Below are positions 1 to 6,128 of a stretch of 6,706 nt of DNA, piece after piece; positions within the stretch are counted from its first letter, which is position 1, and each line of letters starts with the position of its first letter. Under the pieces are notes generated by a model, which searched no databases, was not told the origin of the DNA, and saw nothing but the letters and a program-made list of their open reading frames with translations. Position numbers and translations under genes: made by a program. The stretch is from an uncultured Beijerinckiaceae bacterium (GTDB taxonomy: Bacteria > Pseudomonadota > Alphaproteobacteria > Rhizobiales > Beijerinckiaceae): NCBI GenBank assembly GCA_937863205.1, contig CALMGA010000473.1, forward strand, positions 1 to 6,706, written 5' to 3'.

Positions 1-71
1 TGTGAAAGCCCAACCCTCCCGGTCAAATCAGCGGATGATCCCTGTCCACCTCCAGTGGCGCACTCCATCCG

Positions 72-610
72 GCCGCCTGCGCGAGGGAACGGCAGCCAGC
101 CAAGCTCGTCCAGGATGACGAGGTCGCAACGCGCCAATTGCGTGGCCAGCCGCCCCGCCTTGCCCGCGCGCGTCTCGGCCTCCAGCTGATTGACGAGATC
201 GACGGCGTTGAAGAAACGCACTCGCGCCTCACGCTCGCGTACGCAGTTCGCGCCAATGGCGATGGCGAGAGGCGACTTGCCCGATCCCGTGCCCCCGATC
301 AGCACGACGTTGCGGTTGTTGGCGAGGAACACGCCTTTGTGCAGCTCGCGCAGGGCGCCAGCATTCACGGGCGAGCTGGCGAGGTCGAATGCGGCCAGCG
401 TCTTCATCGCGAGGACGTGGGCGTTGCCCACGCGATAGGCCGTGGCCCGACTGTCCACGTCGGCGAGCTGGGCGGCCAGCAACGCGCCCGCGACCGCTCG
501 GGCCAGTGGTGACGCTTGGCGGCCGGGGTGAGCACCTCGTCATGAGCGGCGCGCATGCCGGGCAGCTTCAGCTTGACCATCATGGCGAGAACGGCGGGAC
601 ACATCATCAT
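72..610 (-). pseudogene. istB: IS21 helper ATPase IstB, frameshifted and truncated
   Basis: IstB is the AAA+ ATPase that assembles with IstA and target DNA during IS21 transposition. The N-terminal frame starts at ATG 610 and reads MMMCPAVLAMMVKLKLPGMR, then DEVLTPAAKRHHWPER. At about 494-496 the frame must shift by one base to continue as VAGALLAAQLADVDSR. Loss of one G from a short G run would explain this exactly. The second frame then stays open with a Walker A motif GGTGSGKS (273-296) and a Walker B motif LVILDE (105-122), followed by LGWLPFPRAGG. Below about position 72 the expected C-terminal half of the ATPase domain is missing and the sequence is unfamiliar. The gene is therefore broken twice. 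The identification is firm from the motifs and gene order. Confidence 0.82.
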
Positions 611-837
611 GCCGTTGCCCTCGGCCGCAAGCTGTCATGGCGGGCGCAGTCGGCCTCGGGCAGCAGGCCCAAGGTCAACGAGGCTGGCGTCAGCACGGGC
701 GGGGGCGGCTCTGGCTCGCGGCCAAGGGCGAGCGGGTCGAGTAGGGCATCTGCGCTGCGCAGGCGTGCGGCCAGCGCGTCGGCGCAGGTCGCCTCGACGA
801 AGCAACGGTTGTGGTCGAAGCGCACCCAGAGAGGGGT
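607..837 (-). pseudogene. istA: IS21 transposase IstA, C-terminal fragment
   Basis: IstA is the DDE transposase of IS21 elements; only its far C-terminal end remains. Reading leftward, the frame shows WVRFDHNR (about 825-802), which resembles the small C-terminal domain of IstA. It is followed almost at once by VEATCADALAA, then by REPEPPPPVLTPASLTL and PEADCARHDSLRP, which look like the IstA tail that precedes istB. In intact relatives I would expect a longer stretch between the first two motifs, so an internal in-frame deletion is likely; this is judged from memory of the family, not from an alignment. The open frame runs back to a stop at 934-936. The catalytic DDE core is absent. The stop TGA at 607-609 overlaps the istB start. 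Confidence 0.65.
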
Positions 838-1099
838 TTGCGCCGTCGAGGGAGCCGCATGCCGACTTTCGCTGTGCGAGCGTCCTGGCTTCAGACGCAA
901 GGGGAAACGTCCCTGCGTGCATCCAAATTGCTGTCAAGGATTTAGGTCGCAAAAGCGGGAACGCCTTGATTTCCAGAAATTGGCAAGCAATCGCAGTCTA
1001 GTCTTTGTCAGACCTTCGCGGACTAGGCTGTTCCAGCTGGACCCGCCGGCCCGCCAAAGTTGCTGAGTGCCAGCCGCCTACGACTCAGAAGCGATCTTG
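838..1099. other. Intergenic region between IS remnant and kinase operon
   Basis: I see no convincing gene here. A plus-strand frame ending at 1001 is open but resembles nothing I recognise. The region holds a 6-bp inverted repeat, CTAGTC at 998-1003 and GACTAG at 1021-1026, and a 10-bp palindrome TCCAGCTGGA at 1032-1041. The stretch lies just downstream of the kinase stop codon, so a transcript end is expected here. No GC stem followed by a T run is present on the minus strand, so an intrinsic terminator is not supported. Confidence 0.5.
998..1026. repeat. Inverted repeat CTAGTC/GACTAG
   Basis: CTAGTC (998-1003) and GACTAG (1021-1026) are perfect inverted copies separated by 17 bases. A nested pair, GTCT (1001-1004) and AGAC (1010-1013), lies partly inside. 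Its position beyond the kinase stop would fit a transcript-end hairpin or an old insertion boundary. The arms are short and chance is a real possibility. Confidence 0.3.
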
Positions 1100-2905
1100 T
1101 TACTGCATGCTACCTTTTGCCCTTATCGGCCTCATCAGCGAGCGGATGCGCGCTGCCACCTCCTCGATCGCGAACGGCTTGGTCAGCACTGCCATCCCCG
1201 GCGCGAGGTGACCGTTGCCGACCACCGCGTTCTCGGCATAGCCGGTGATGAAGAGCACCTTGAGGTCGGGACGCTTCACCCGGCCCGCATCGGCCATCTG
1301 TCGCCCGTTCATCCCGCCGGGCAGGCCGACATCGGTGACGAGCAGGTCGATCCGCACATCCGATTGCAGGATGCGCAGCCCCGCCGCACTGTCGCCCGCC
1401 TCGATCGCCGCGTAACCCAGATCTTGCAAGATATCGGTGACAAGCATCCGCACGGTGGGCTCATCGTCCACCACCAGCACCGTCTCGCCCTGGTCGGATC
1501 GCGAGCGATCGCGCAACGTGACCGGCTCGTCGTCAGCGGCGACATCGCCAAAATGGCGCGGCAGGTAGATCGACACCGTCGTGCCCTGACCGACCTCGGA
1601 ATAAACGCGGACCTGCCCGCCCGACTGCTGGGCGAAGCCGTAGATCATCGAAAGGCCGAGCCCGGTCCCCTCGCCGATCGGCTTCGTCGTGAAGAACGGC
1701 TCGAACACGCGGGCGATCACGTCGGGCGGCATGCCGGTGCCTGTGTCGCTGACCGACATCGTCGTGTATTGCCCTTCCGGCATGTCGAGTTGGCGGGCGG
1801 CGCGCTCGTCGAGCCGCTTGTTGCCGGTCTCGACGGTGATGCGACCGCCGTCCGGCATCGCGTCACGGGCGTTGATGCAGAGGTTCAGCAGCGCGTTCTC
1901 AAGCTGGCTCGGATCGACCAGCGCGGGCCACAGCCCCGAGGCGCCGACGAACTCGACCGGAATCGCCGGGCCAACGGTGCGCTGGATCAACTCCTGCATG
2001 CCGCTGCACAGGCGGTTCACGTCGGTCGGCCTGGGATCGAGCGTTTGCCGACGCGAGAAGGCGAGCAGGCGGTGGGTCAGAGCGGCAGCGCGCTTCGCGG
2101 CGCCCTGGGCCGCCGCCATGTAGCGATCGAGGTCGCCGAGCCGTCCCTGCCGTACGCGGAGTTGCATCAGCTCCAATGAGCCGGAGATGCCTGCCAGCAG
2201 GTTGTTGAAATCGTGCGCCAGGCCACCCGTAAGCTGGCCCACCGCCTCCATCTTCTGAGATTGCCTGAGAAGTTCCTCGGTTCTTTGGCGTTCCGCCATC
2301 TCGGCTTCGAGCTGCTGGGTCCGCTCGCCGACGCGCTCTTCGAGCGTGGCGTTCAGCGTGTTCAGAACGTTGTTCAGGCGATCGGAGTCCGAGAGTGCTT
2401 GTGCAAGCTTCTTTCGTGCGGTGTCGAGCGAGGCGGTCAGGCTTTCGGCCTGATCAAGAGCCTTCGCTGCCGTCGCCACGATTCCACTTGCGATGACAAC
2501 GTCGTCCTCGGCTTGCAGCAGGCGAGTGACCAGGGAGAACCCGAGTGCTGCCAGATCGAGGACAACGTCTGCCGCGGCGCCGCCCAGCACCAACAGCACA
2601 GCCTTGCTGTGATCAGCGAAGGCGGCAAACGGCACCATTCGGTCCCGGACCGGAAAGGCAACGATGCCGGTCCATCGGGCGTCGTCGCTGAAACCTCGCC
2701 TGAGCAGGGATCGCCACGTCGGACCTCCCGGCAGGGTTTGTGGAAATCCGGGTGCGGGACGCAACGTGCCGAGGTCGCGGTCTCGGATCAATATCAGGAC
2801 CGCCTCGACACCCCAGTCCGCCGCGCGTCGTGCCGCCGCCATGGCGCGCTCGGCCGGGTCAGCAAAATCGTTGAGAGGATCAGGTCGAAGCAGGGCCGGT
2901 GACAT
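1100..2905 (-). CDS. Cytoplasmic hybrid histidine kinase with C-terminal receiver
   Basis: This 601-residue protein is a two-component hybrid kinase. Residues 1-150 form an input region of about one domain, possibly GAF-like, with no clear PAS motif. Residues 150-215 are a likely coiled coil. The H box GGLAHDFNN places the phosphorylated histidine at H231. The ATPase domain shows the N box around N341-D348, the G1 box DTGTGM (387-392), the F box FEPFFTTKP (401-409) and the G2 box GEGTGLGLSM (411-420). The receiver (about 475-590) keeps the acidic pair D480/D481, the phosphoacceptor D525, T554 and K576, so both halves should be active. No signal peptide or membrane segment is seen, so it should be cytoplasmic. 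The ATG lies 20 bp after the FIST gene stop and has no strong ribosome site close by, which suggests translational coupling. No output domain follows the receiver, so phosphate probably moves to a phosphotransfer protein or regulator elsewhere. Confidence 0.95.
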   Translation of the reverse strand: MSPALLRPDPLNDFADPAERAMAAARRAADWGVEAVLILIRDRDLGTLRPAPGFPQTLPGGPTWRSLLRRGFSDDARWTGIVAFPVRDRMVPFAAFADHSKAVLLVLGGAAADVVLDLAALGFSLVTRLLQAEDDVVIASGIVATAAKALDQAESLTASLDTARKKLAQALSDSDRLNNVLNTLNATLEERVGERTQQLEAEMAERQRTEELLRQSQKMEAVGQLTGGLAHDFNNLLAGISGSLELMQLRVRQGRLGDLDRYMAAAQGAAKRAAALTHRLLAFSRRQTLDPRPTDVNRLCSGMQELIQRTVGPAIPVEFVGASGLWPALVDPSQLENALLNLCINARDAMPDGGRITVETGNKRLDERAARQLDMPEGQYTTMSVSDTGTGMPPDVIARVFEPFFTTKPIGEGTGLGLSMIYGFAQQSGGQVRVYSEVGQGTTVSIYLPRHFGDVAADDEPVTLRDRSRSDQGETVLVVDDEPTVRMLVTDILQDLGYAAIEAGDSAAGLRILQSDVRIDLLVTDVGLPGGMNGRQMADAGRVKRPDLKVLFITGYAENAVVGNGHLAPGMAVLTKPFAIEEVAARIRSLMRPIRAKGSMQ

Positions 2906-2925
2906 TGCAAAGCGTCAAGTCAGCC

Positions 2926-4083
2926 TCATGCCGGAAGGACGCAAACAACGGCGGTGCAGTTGTGGAAGCCATCGTACTGGCCTTCGGCGCGGCCGAACTG
3001 CCCCTGCGTGATGCAGCCGACCATTGGAAGGTCATGAAGTTGTGAGCGCACAGCTTCGAGCTCCATCGTGTATTGATCGCCGATGCGGATCTTTGTTGCC
3101 GCACAATCGAAAAACAGCGCCACTCCCGGTTTTTGGCCATTCAGCTTCGACAGCGCCGTCGCTGTGGCCTGCGTCGTGGCGTCCAGGCTTGCGCCCAAGG
3201 TGGTTCGCATGATCCGCACGCGGCTACCGACCGGCACCTCGCCGGCAAGATGCAATGCGCCATCCTTGTCGACCGTGAGCGGCATGCGGAGTTGGTAGCC
3301 GGCGGATGTCTCGATGCCCAGGATGTTGTGCAGGAAGAACGGCAACGGCGCATCGCGGTCGAAAGATTGGCCTTGATCCTCGGCATGTGCCTCGAAGGCT
3401 TCAACAGCGGGCATGCCGTCGAGACCGATCAATCGAAGTCCGTCGGCCTCGGTGACGCGCATCGCTTCCGCCGCAGGCTCCCAACCATGACCGACCCCGA
3501 CGCCGATCGGATGTGTCGAAATGATCTCAAGTGCGACGGCGGCATTCACGAGCACCTCCGTGTTGTTGAACACAACGGTCCGCGAAAATGCAGCATTGTC
3601 GCCGGCGCCACCCCCGAAGAGCTGGTACTGCGTTTTGGTCGCGAGCATCAGCTCATGGATCAAGTCCGGCGCGTGACCGCTCAGCGCATCCGTCATCACG
3701 AGGGCCGCTCGATGAAGCGTCGATTCGTTCACGCCCTGGAACGTCGAGGCGATCTGGTTGGCGGCTTCCTTCGCCGAGATGTGCAGGTTACGTCCGACGC
3801 CGATGGCGAAGCGCACATCCCTGCTCTTCAAGGCCAGGGCGCAGGCTGTTCCTTCGCCCTGCACCGCATGGGTGAACTCACCAGCCGACGACGAACCGAC
3901 GATCAGAGCGCCATCGCATTGGGCGGACAACGCTTCAAGCAAGGCTGCGTGATCATACGAAGGAGCGGCGAAAACAATGATCGCGTCAGGTGAACCGGAC
4001 AGCTCTTTCAGCAGCTGCTGCCCGAGCGCCGTACCCGCTGCGGATGGATCCGCAAGATCGCTGAGGGCCGTCGCCTTTTCCAT
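2926..4083 (-). CDS. FIST-domain sensor protein (NosP-like candidate)
   Basis: This 385-residue protein has the two-part FIST layout (FIST_N, then FIST_C), a predicted intracellular ligand-binding module. Visible landmarks are IVGSSSAGEF (61-70), LFGGGAGDN (155-163), HPIGVGVGHGWEP (191-203), FFDCAATKIRIG (324-335) and the closing GFHNCTAVVCVL (372-383). There is no signal peptide or membrane segment, so it is probably soluble. I chose ATG 4083 because GGGAG sits six bases upstream (4090-4094). An ATG at 4125 and a TTG at 4143 are in frame but add only an arginine-rich stretch. It is the upstream gene of a pair with the kinase. Some FIST proteins encoded beside kinases, called NosP, bind haem and nitric oxide; others are proposed to bind small molecules such as amino acids. 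The ligand here is unknown, and NosP is an inference from domain and neighbourhood. Confidence 0.9.
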   Translation of the reverse strand: MEKATALSDLADPSAAGTALGQQLLKELSGSPDAIIVFAAPSYDHAALLEALSAQCDGALIVGSSSAGEFTHAVQGEGTACALALKSRDVRFAIGVGRNLHISAKEAANQIASTFQGVNESTLHRAALVMTDALSGHAPDLIHELMLATKTQYQLFGGGAGDNAAFSRTVVFNNTEVLVNAAVALEIISTHPIGVGVGHGWEPAAEAMRVTEADGLRLIGLDGMPAVEAFEAHAEDQGQSFDRDAPLPFFLHNILGIETSAGYQLRMPLTVDKDGALHLAGEVPVGSRVRIMRTTLGASLDATTQATATALSKLNGQKPGVALFFDCAATKIRIGDQYTMELEAVRSQLHDLPMVGCITQGQFGRAEGQYDGFHNCTAVVCVLPA

Positions 4084-4089
4084 GCGTGT

Positions 4090-4094
4090 CTCCC
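4090..4094 (-). promoter_or_regulatory. Ribosome binding site of the FIST gene
   Basis: The minus strand reads GGGAG here, six bases before ATG 4083. This is the best Shine-Dalgarno match near the 5' end and is the reason for preferring this start over the in-frame ATG at 4125 and TTG at 4143. Confidence 0.6.
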
Positions 4095-4147
4095 GATACC
4101 GTCGCCGCCGAAGCGCTTGGATCATTCCGGCGTCCAAGCCCAATATG

Positions 4148-4486
4148 CTATATGGTTTGCTTCTTGCCGCTTGTCGAAATCCTCATTGACATCACGTCAT
4201 GACTCCTCGGCGCTGCACGCCTGCCTCTACCTCCAAGCTTCGATAGTCGACCCTCCGCGCCCTGGTGTTCCCAACGACAGCTCGCGAAATCACGATCTCG
4301 ATGCGCCTTCTTAAGGCACTGCGCCTCCTCGACCAACACCGCCTCGTTCTTCGCGCGATGAGTGAGACAGAAGCGCTGCGCATCGGCGAGGTCGCCGAGT
4401 GCACGAAGCTCGTATGGCCGGGGCGCCGAGCCCTGCCGGATCGCAACGACGAACGGCCGTCGATGGCTGCTTGAGCTTCGAGCCAT
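4148..4486 (-). CDS. Possible small protein upstream of the FIST gene
   Basis: I do not recognise this 112-codon frame. It runs from ATG 4486 to a TAG at 4148-4150, and the FIST start lies 64 bp further on, so it could be the first gene of that operon. The first 75 or so codons look protein-like: GC is enriched at the third position, with stretches such as RPYELRALGDLADAQRFC and KNEAVLVEEAQCLKKAHRD. The C-terminal third is rich in Arg, Gly and Ser and less convincing. The start overlaps the stop of another short frame as TAATG, the kind of junction seen between coupled genes. That upstream frame ends in VFAPDQLDGIAMVEARDDT but has no clear start. The nearest ribosome-site match, GGTGGAGG, is about 16 bases away, which is too far. 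The region could also be decayed coding sequence. Confidence 0.35.
   Translation of the reverse strand: MARSSSSHRRPFVVAIRQGSAPRPYELRALGDLADAQRFCLTHRAKNEAVLVEEAQCLKKAHRDRDFASCRWEHQGAEGRLSKLGGRGRRAAPRSHDVMSMRISTSGKKQTI
4185..4200. repeat. Short inverted repeat TGAC-N5-GTCA upstream of FIST operon
   Basis: TGAC (4187-4190) and GTCA (4196-4199) flank five bases, about 105 bp upstream of the FIST start. It is a plausible small operator. It does not match the FNR/NNR-type pattern TTGAT-N4-ATCAA in spacing or sequence, and four-base arms are easily found by chance. Confidence 0.15.
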
Positions 4487-4808
4487 TAGGTGTCGTCGCG
4501 CGCCTCCACCATCGCGATCCCGTCGAGCTGGTCGGGCGCGAAAACCCACCTGCAGCCTACAATCCCATGATCGTCCAAGTGATGGTCCCGCCGTAACGAT
4601 CCCAGGCATCGCGATATCCGAGCGTCTTGGGTGCGGTGCTGTTCAACCCGTTCGGTGTCGTCCTGCGCGTCGATGCTGGCTCGACGGCGCGAGGTGTCGT
4701 GGTTCGAAATCCCTTTACGGGAAGATCCCGGAAAACAGCTTCATCTGACGCAACAACCATCCGCGTAAAGCTCGGACGTTTCGTCAACACTTTTGGACAC
4801 CTGTGCTA

Positions 4809-4837
4809 TTGACCGTCGTCAAACGTGCGATTTAATC
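4809..4837 (+). promoter_or_regulatory. Candidate sigma-70-type promoter
   Basis: TTGACC at 4809-4814 is a good -35 match. It is followed after 16 or 17 bases by an AT-rich block, TTTAATC (4831-4837), that could act as the -10. Transcription would start near 4845 and give a leader of roughly 125 bases before the ATG at 4969. It is the best-looking promoter in the interval, judged by eye only. Confidence 0.3.
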
Positions 4838-4954
4838 TGCATGGCATAGACGAGACGGGCTCGACTCAAAGATCATCTCAGCAAACAGGGCGGATCGGAA
4901 CTATCGCAGCAGTCTGCTCGCGGCGAGGCCGACCCTGCGCCTGCGGACTCCTTC

Positions 4955-4963
4955 AAGGGTGAG
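4955..4963 (+). promoter_or_regulatory. Ribosome binding site of the DUF4189-like gene
   Basis: AAGGGTGAG at 4955-4963 precedes ATG 4969 with suitable spacing. It supports this start, which also gives an intact signal peptide. Confidence 0.6.
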
Positions 4964-4968
4964 CATTC

Positions 4969-5226
4969 ATGAAAATCGCGTACAGCCTGATGATCGTTGT
5001 CGGGTTCTTCGTAGCACCGACGACGTCATATGCCGGATGGGGTGCCATTGCCTGCGGCTCGAATGGTTCTGGAGGGTACTCAAGCTCGTGGGGATGGGCA
5101 AGTAGAAGCGAGGCCGAGAACTATGCGATGAAGCTGTGCTCTGGTAAGCGATACGATTGCGCGATCGCCCGCTGGGAGCACGATACGTGCACCTATGGCC
5201 CCCACGGATCTTGGGCCTGCAAATGA
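4969..5226 (+). CDS. Small exported DUF4189-like cysteine-rich protein
   Basis: This 85-residue protein begins with a classical Sec signal peptide: a Lys at position 2, a hydrophobic core, and a likely cut after SYA at residue 22. The mature part of about 63 residues starts GWGAIACG, continues through the Gly/Ser-rich stretch SNGSGGYSSSWGWASRSEAE, and ends YGPHGSWACK. The WGAIA start, the Gly/Ser run, an Ala-rich helix beginning at SRSEAE and the spaced cysteines match the general look of DUF4189 proteins, whose role I do not know. Mature cysteines are at 29, 57, 64, 74 and 84; an odd number leaves one unpaired if disulphides form in the periplasm. It is probably periplasmic or secreted. The next gene starts 212 bp on, so it may have its own transcript. 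The call as a real gene is firm; the family name is a motif judgement. Confidence 0.8.
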   Translation: MKIAYSLMIVVGFFVAPTTSYAGWGAIACGSNGSGGYSSSWGWASRSEAENYAMKLCSGKRYDCAIARWEHDTCTYGPHGSWACK

Positions 5227-5379
5227 GTTTGCGAAGCGCAGATGCCCGTGCTGCCTCGAAGGGTGCCCTGAGCGGGTTCCTCGGATGCGGCCAAGCGCAT
5301 GTTAACAGAAGACGCCTTGCCTGCGTGATCGCGATAGCTCGTTGGATTTGAGAGATAAGACGGCAGCGGCATTCCATCG

Positions 5380-5411
5380 ACATGGATCGCCGAAGACATG
5401 AATCGCCGAAC
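5380..5411 (+). repeat. Tandem 16-bp direct repeat, two copies
   Basis: ACATGGATCGCCGAAG (5380-5395) is followed directly by ACATGAATCGCCGAAC (5396-5411). The copies match at 14 of 16 positions. They lie 27 bp before the start of the next gene, just upstream of its ribosome site. They could be a tandem regulator-binding site or a replication-slippage duplication in the leader. Confidence 0.6.
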
Positions 5412-5424
5412 TTTTCCGATTGGT

Positions 5425-5429
5425 GGAGG
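5425..5429 (+). promoter_or_regulatory. Ribosome binding site deciding the start of the 5439 gene
   Basis: GGAGG at 5425-5429 lies nine bases before ATG 5439. It argues against the in-frame ATG at 5382, which would add 19 charged residues ahead of the signal peptide and would begin inside the tandem repeat. Confidence 0.7.
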
Positions 5430-5438
5430 CTTACACTG

Positions 5439-5942
5439 ATGCATGCAAATGTCCTGAGGTCCATGGCAAGCGTTCTCCTTCTCAGTTGTTCGCTTTCAGC
5501 CCAAGCGAAGAGCGTGACGATGGGCGATATCACGGTCAATGTGCCCGATAGTTTTCAAGCCTCCGAGTCCAACAGGGGGATCGAGGTCGAGACGACCAAC
5601 AAGGGCGTCATGGCTTGGTTTGAAACCTATAAAGGCAGCGAGGACGATGACCTTCGCAGTGAGCACGACAAGTACTGGAAGGAGAATGACGTCAGCTTGC
5701 CGAATGATCCCGTCCATGACGAGATAACCCAAACGGGAGGCGCCAAGCAGGAGTCGTTTGACTACAAGGATGCCACTTGGAAAGGCAAGCCGACCGTTCT
5801 GCGCTACATTCGCGTTGGCCCTCTCGGTCCTGAAGAAACGATGATCTTGGTTACGCTATGGGCATCACCGGATGCCTGGGACAAGCACAGTGGCGATATC
5901 TCGGGGATGCTCCAGACCCTCAACGTGACATACAAGAAATAG
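5439..5942 (+). CDS. Exported protein of unrecognised family, first paralogue
   Basis: I do not recognise a named family for this 167-residue protein. It has a Sec signal peptide of about 23 residues: MHANVLRSMASVLLLS, then CSLSAQA, with a likely cut after AQA. The mature protein has about 144 residues and is probably a soluble periplasmic domain. It opens with VTMGDITVNVPDSFQ and contains AWFETY, DATWKGKPTV and VGPLGPEETM, then VTLWASPDAW near the end. The mature part has no membrane segment and no cysteine. The frame remains open upstream to 5382, but the strong ribosome site and the signal peptide favour 5439. The gene at 6129 encodes a paralogue in the same orientation, sharing WFE, NDV, TGG, ATWKG, PTV and TL in order, so this is a tandem duplication that has diverged considerably. 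A 6-bp hairpin lies just after the stop. Confidence 0.85.
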   Translation: MHANVLRSMASVLLLSCSLSAQAKSVTMGDITVNVPDSFQASESNRGIEVETTNKGVMAWFETYKGSEDDDLRSEHDKYWKENDVSLPNDPVHDEITQTGGAKQESFDYKDATWKGKPTVLRYIRVGPLGPEETMILVTLWASPDAWDKHSGDISGMLQTLNVTYKK

Positions 5943-5962
5943 TCTTGATCCGAGTAATCGGT

Positions 5963-5980
5963 CATCCTCTGCCAAGGATG
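5963..5980 (+). other. Weak hairpin after the first paralogue
   Basis: CATCCT (5963-5968) and AGGATG (5975-5980) can pair around a six-base loop, 20 bp after the stop at 5942. No T run follows, so it is not a typical intrinsic terminator, though it may stabilise the 3' end. Confidence 0.25.
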
Positions 5981-6027
5981 GAGGCGGACGACGGCCGGTC
6001 GGAGAGGCATGCCGATGCAAGTCGGAT

Positions 6028-6048
6028 TGTCACCGAATAGTGGTGACA
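6028..6048. promoter_or_regulatory. Inverted repeat TGTCACC-N7-GGTGACA, possible operator
   Basis: TGTCACC (6028-6034) and GGTGACA (6042-6048) are perfect 7-bp inverted copies around seven bases, 80 bp upstream of the second paralogue start. The dyad and spacing fit a dimeric regulator site. No T run follows, so a terminator is unlikely. I did not find the same motif ahead of the first paralogue. Confidence 0.4.
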
Positions 6049-6128
6049 TCGCTTATGCGCCCGTTTTGCGTCGATCGGATCATGTGAAACTTCGCGCTAC
6101 CGGATCGGCCAAGTCGAGAGCGTGCGGG

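Larger units (their letters stand above)
1..840 (-). mobile_element. Decayed IS21-family insertion sequence remnant
   Basis: This segment holds the end of an istA transposase gene and most of an istB helper gene in the usual IS21 order, reading toward the left edge. The istA stop and istB start share the four bases ATGA at 607-610, as is common in this family. The copy cannot be active: only the C-terminal end of IstA is present, istB has a frameshift near 494, and istB loses recognisable similarity below about position 72. I could not identify either terminal inverted repeat, so the outer limits are approximate. The element may continue past the left edge of the window. Confidence 0.75.
4487..4968. 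other. Intergenic region between divergent gene groups
   Basis: No secure gene is seen. Two short frames overlap on opposite strands. The minus-strand one runs from a GTG at 4790 to a TAG at 4557-4559 and ends in DRYGGTITWTIMGL. The plus-strand one runs from a TTG at 4627 to a stop at 4810-4812. Neither has a good ribosome site together with a recognisable product. Just downstream of the minus-strand stop, another minus frame reads VFAPDQLDGIAMVEARDDT. The set may be the remains of one frameshifted gene. The right part carries the likely promoter and leader of the exported-protein gene at 4969, including a small inverted repeat AGCAG-T-CTGCT at 4908-4918. Confidence 0.4.

Noticed and set aside
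875..1001. Plus-strand frame ending in NALISRNWQAIAV as a recombinase tail
   Set aside because: It looked mildly protein-like but shows no catalytic motif, and the upstream part of the frame is antisense to istA.
389..1066. Plus-strand open frame across the IS remnant
   Set aside because: Its composition is Arg/Pro/Gly-rich, and the opposite strand carries clear IstA and IstB motifs.
1040..1099. Intrinsic terminator after the kinase
   Set aside because: Only weak stems can be drawn on the minus strand and no T run follows them.
1067..2179. Long plus-strand open frame opposite the kinase gene
   Set aside because: It is antisense to a kinase whose every catalytic box is intact. Long open frames opposite GC-rich genes are common, and the product has no recognisable domain.
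3073..3993. Long plus-strand open frame opposite the FIST gene
   Set aside because: It mirrors the FIST coding frame; its product is rich in Arg, Gly and His with no recognisable motif.
4701..4713. tRNA T-loop-like sequence GGTTCGAAATCCC
   Set aside because: The flanks do not form a T stem, and no D arm, anticodon arm or acceptor stem can be drawn around it.
4627..4812. Small plus-strand ORF from a TTG start
   Set aside because: There is no ribosome site, a rare start is required, it overlaps a minus frame of equal quality, and no family is recognisable.
4897..4923. GGAAC element as a general-stress (EcfG-type) promoter
   Set aside because: After the expected 18-base spacer the sequence is GCGG rather than CGTT, so the -10 half is missing.
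5439..5507. Lipoprotein signal (LLSC) in the first paralogue
   Set aside because: The residues before the Cys are not a good lipobox, and a standard signal peptidase site (AQA) follows.
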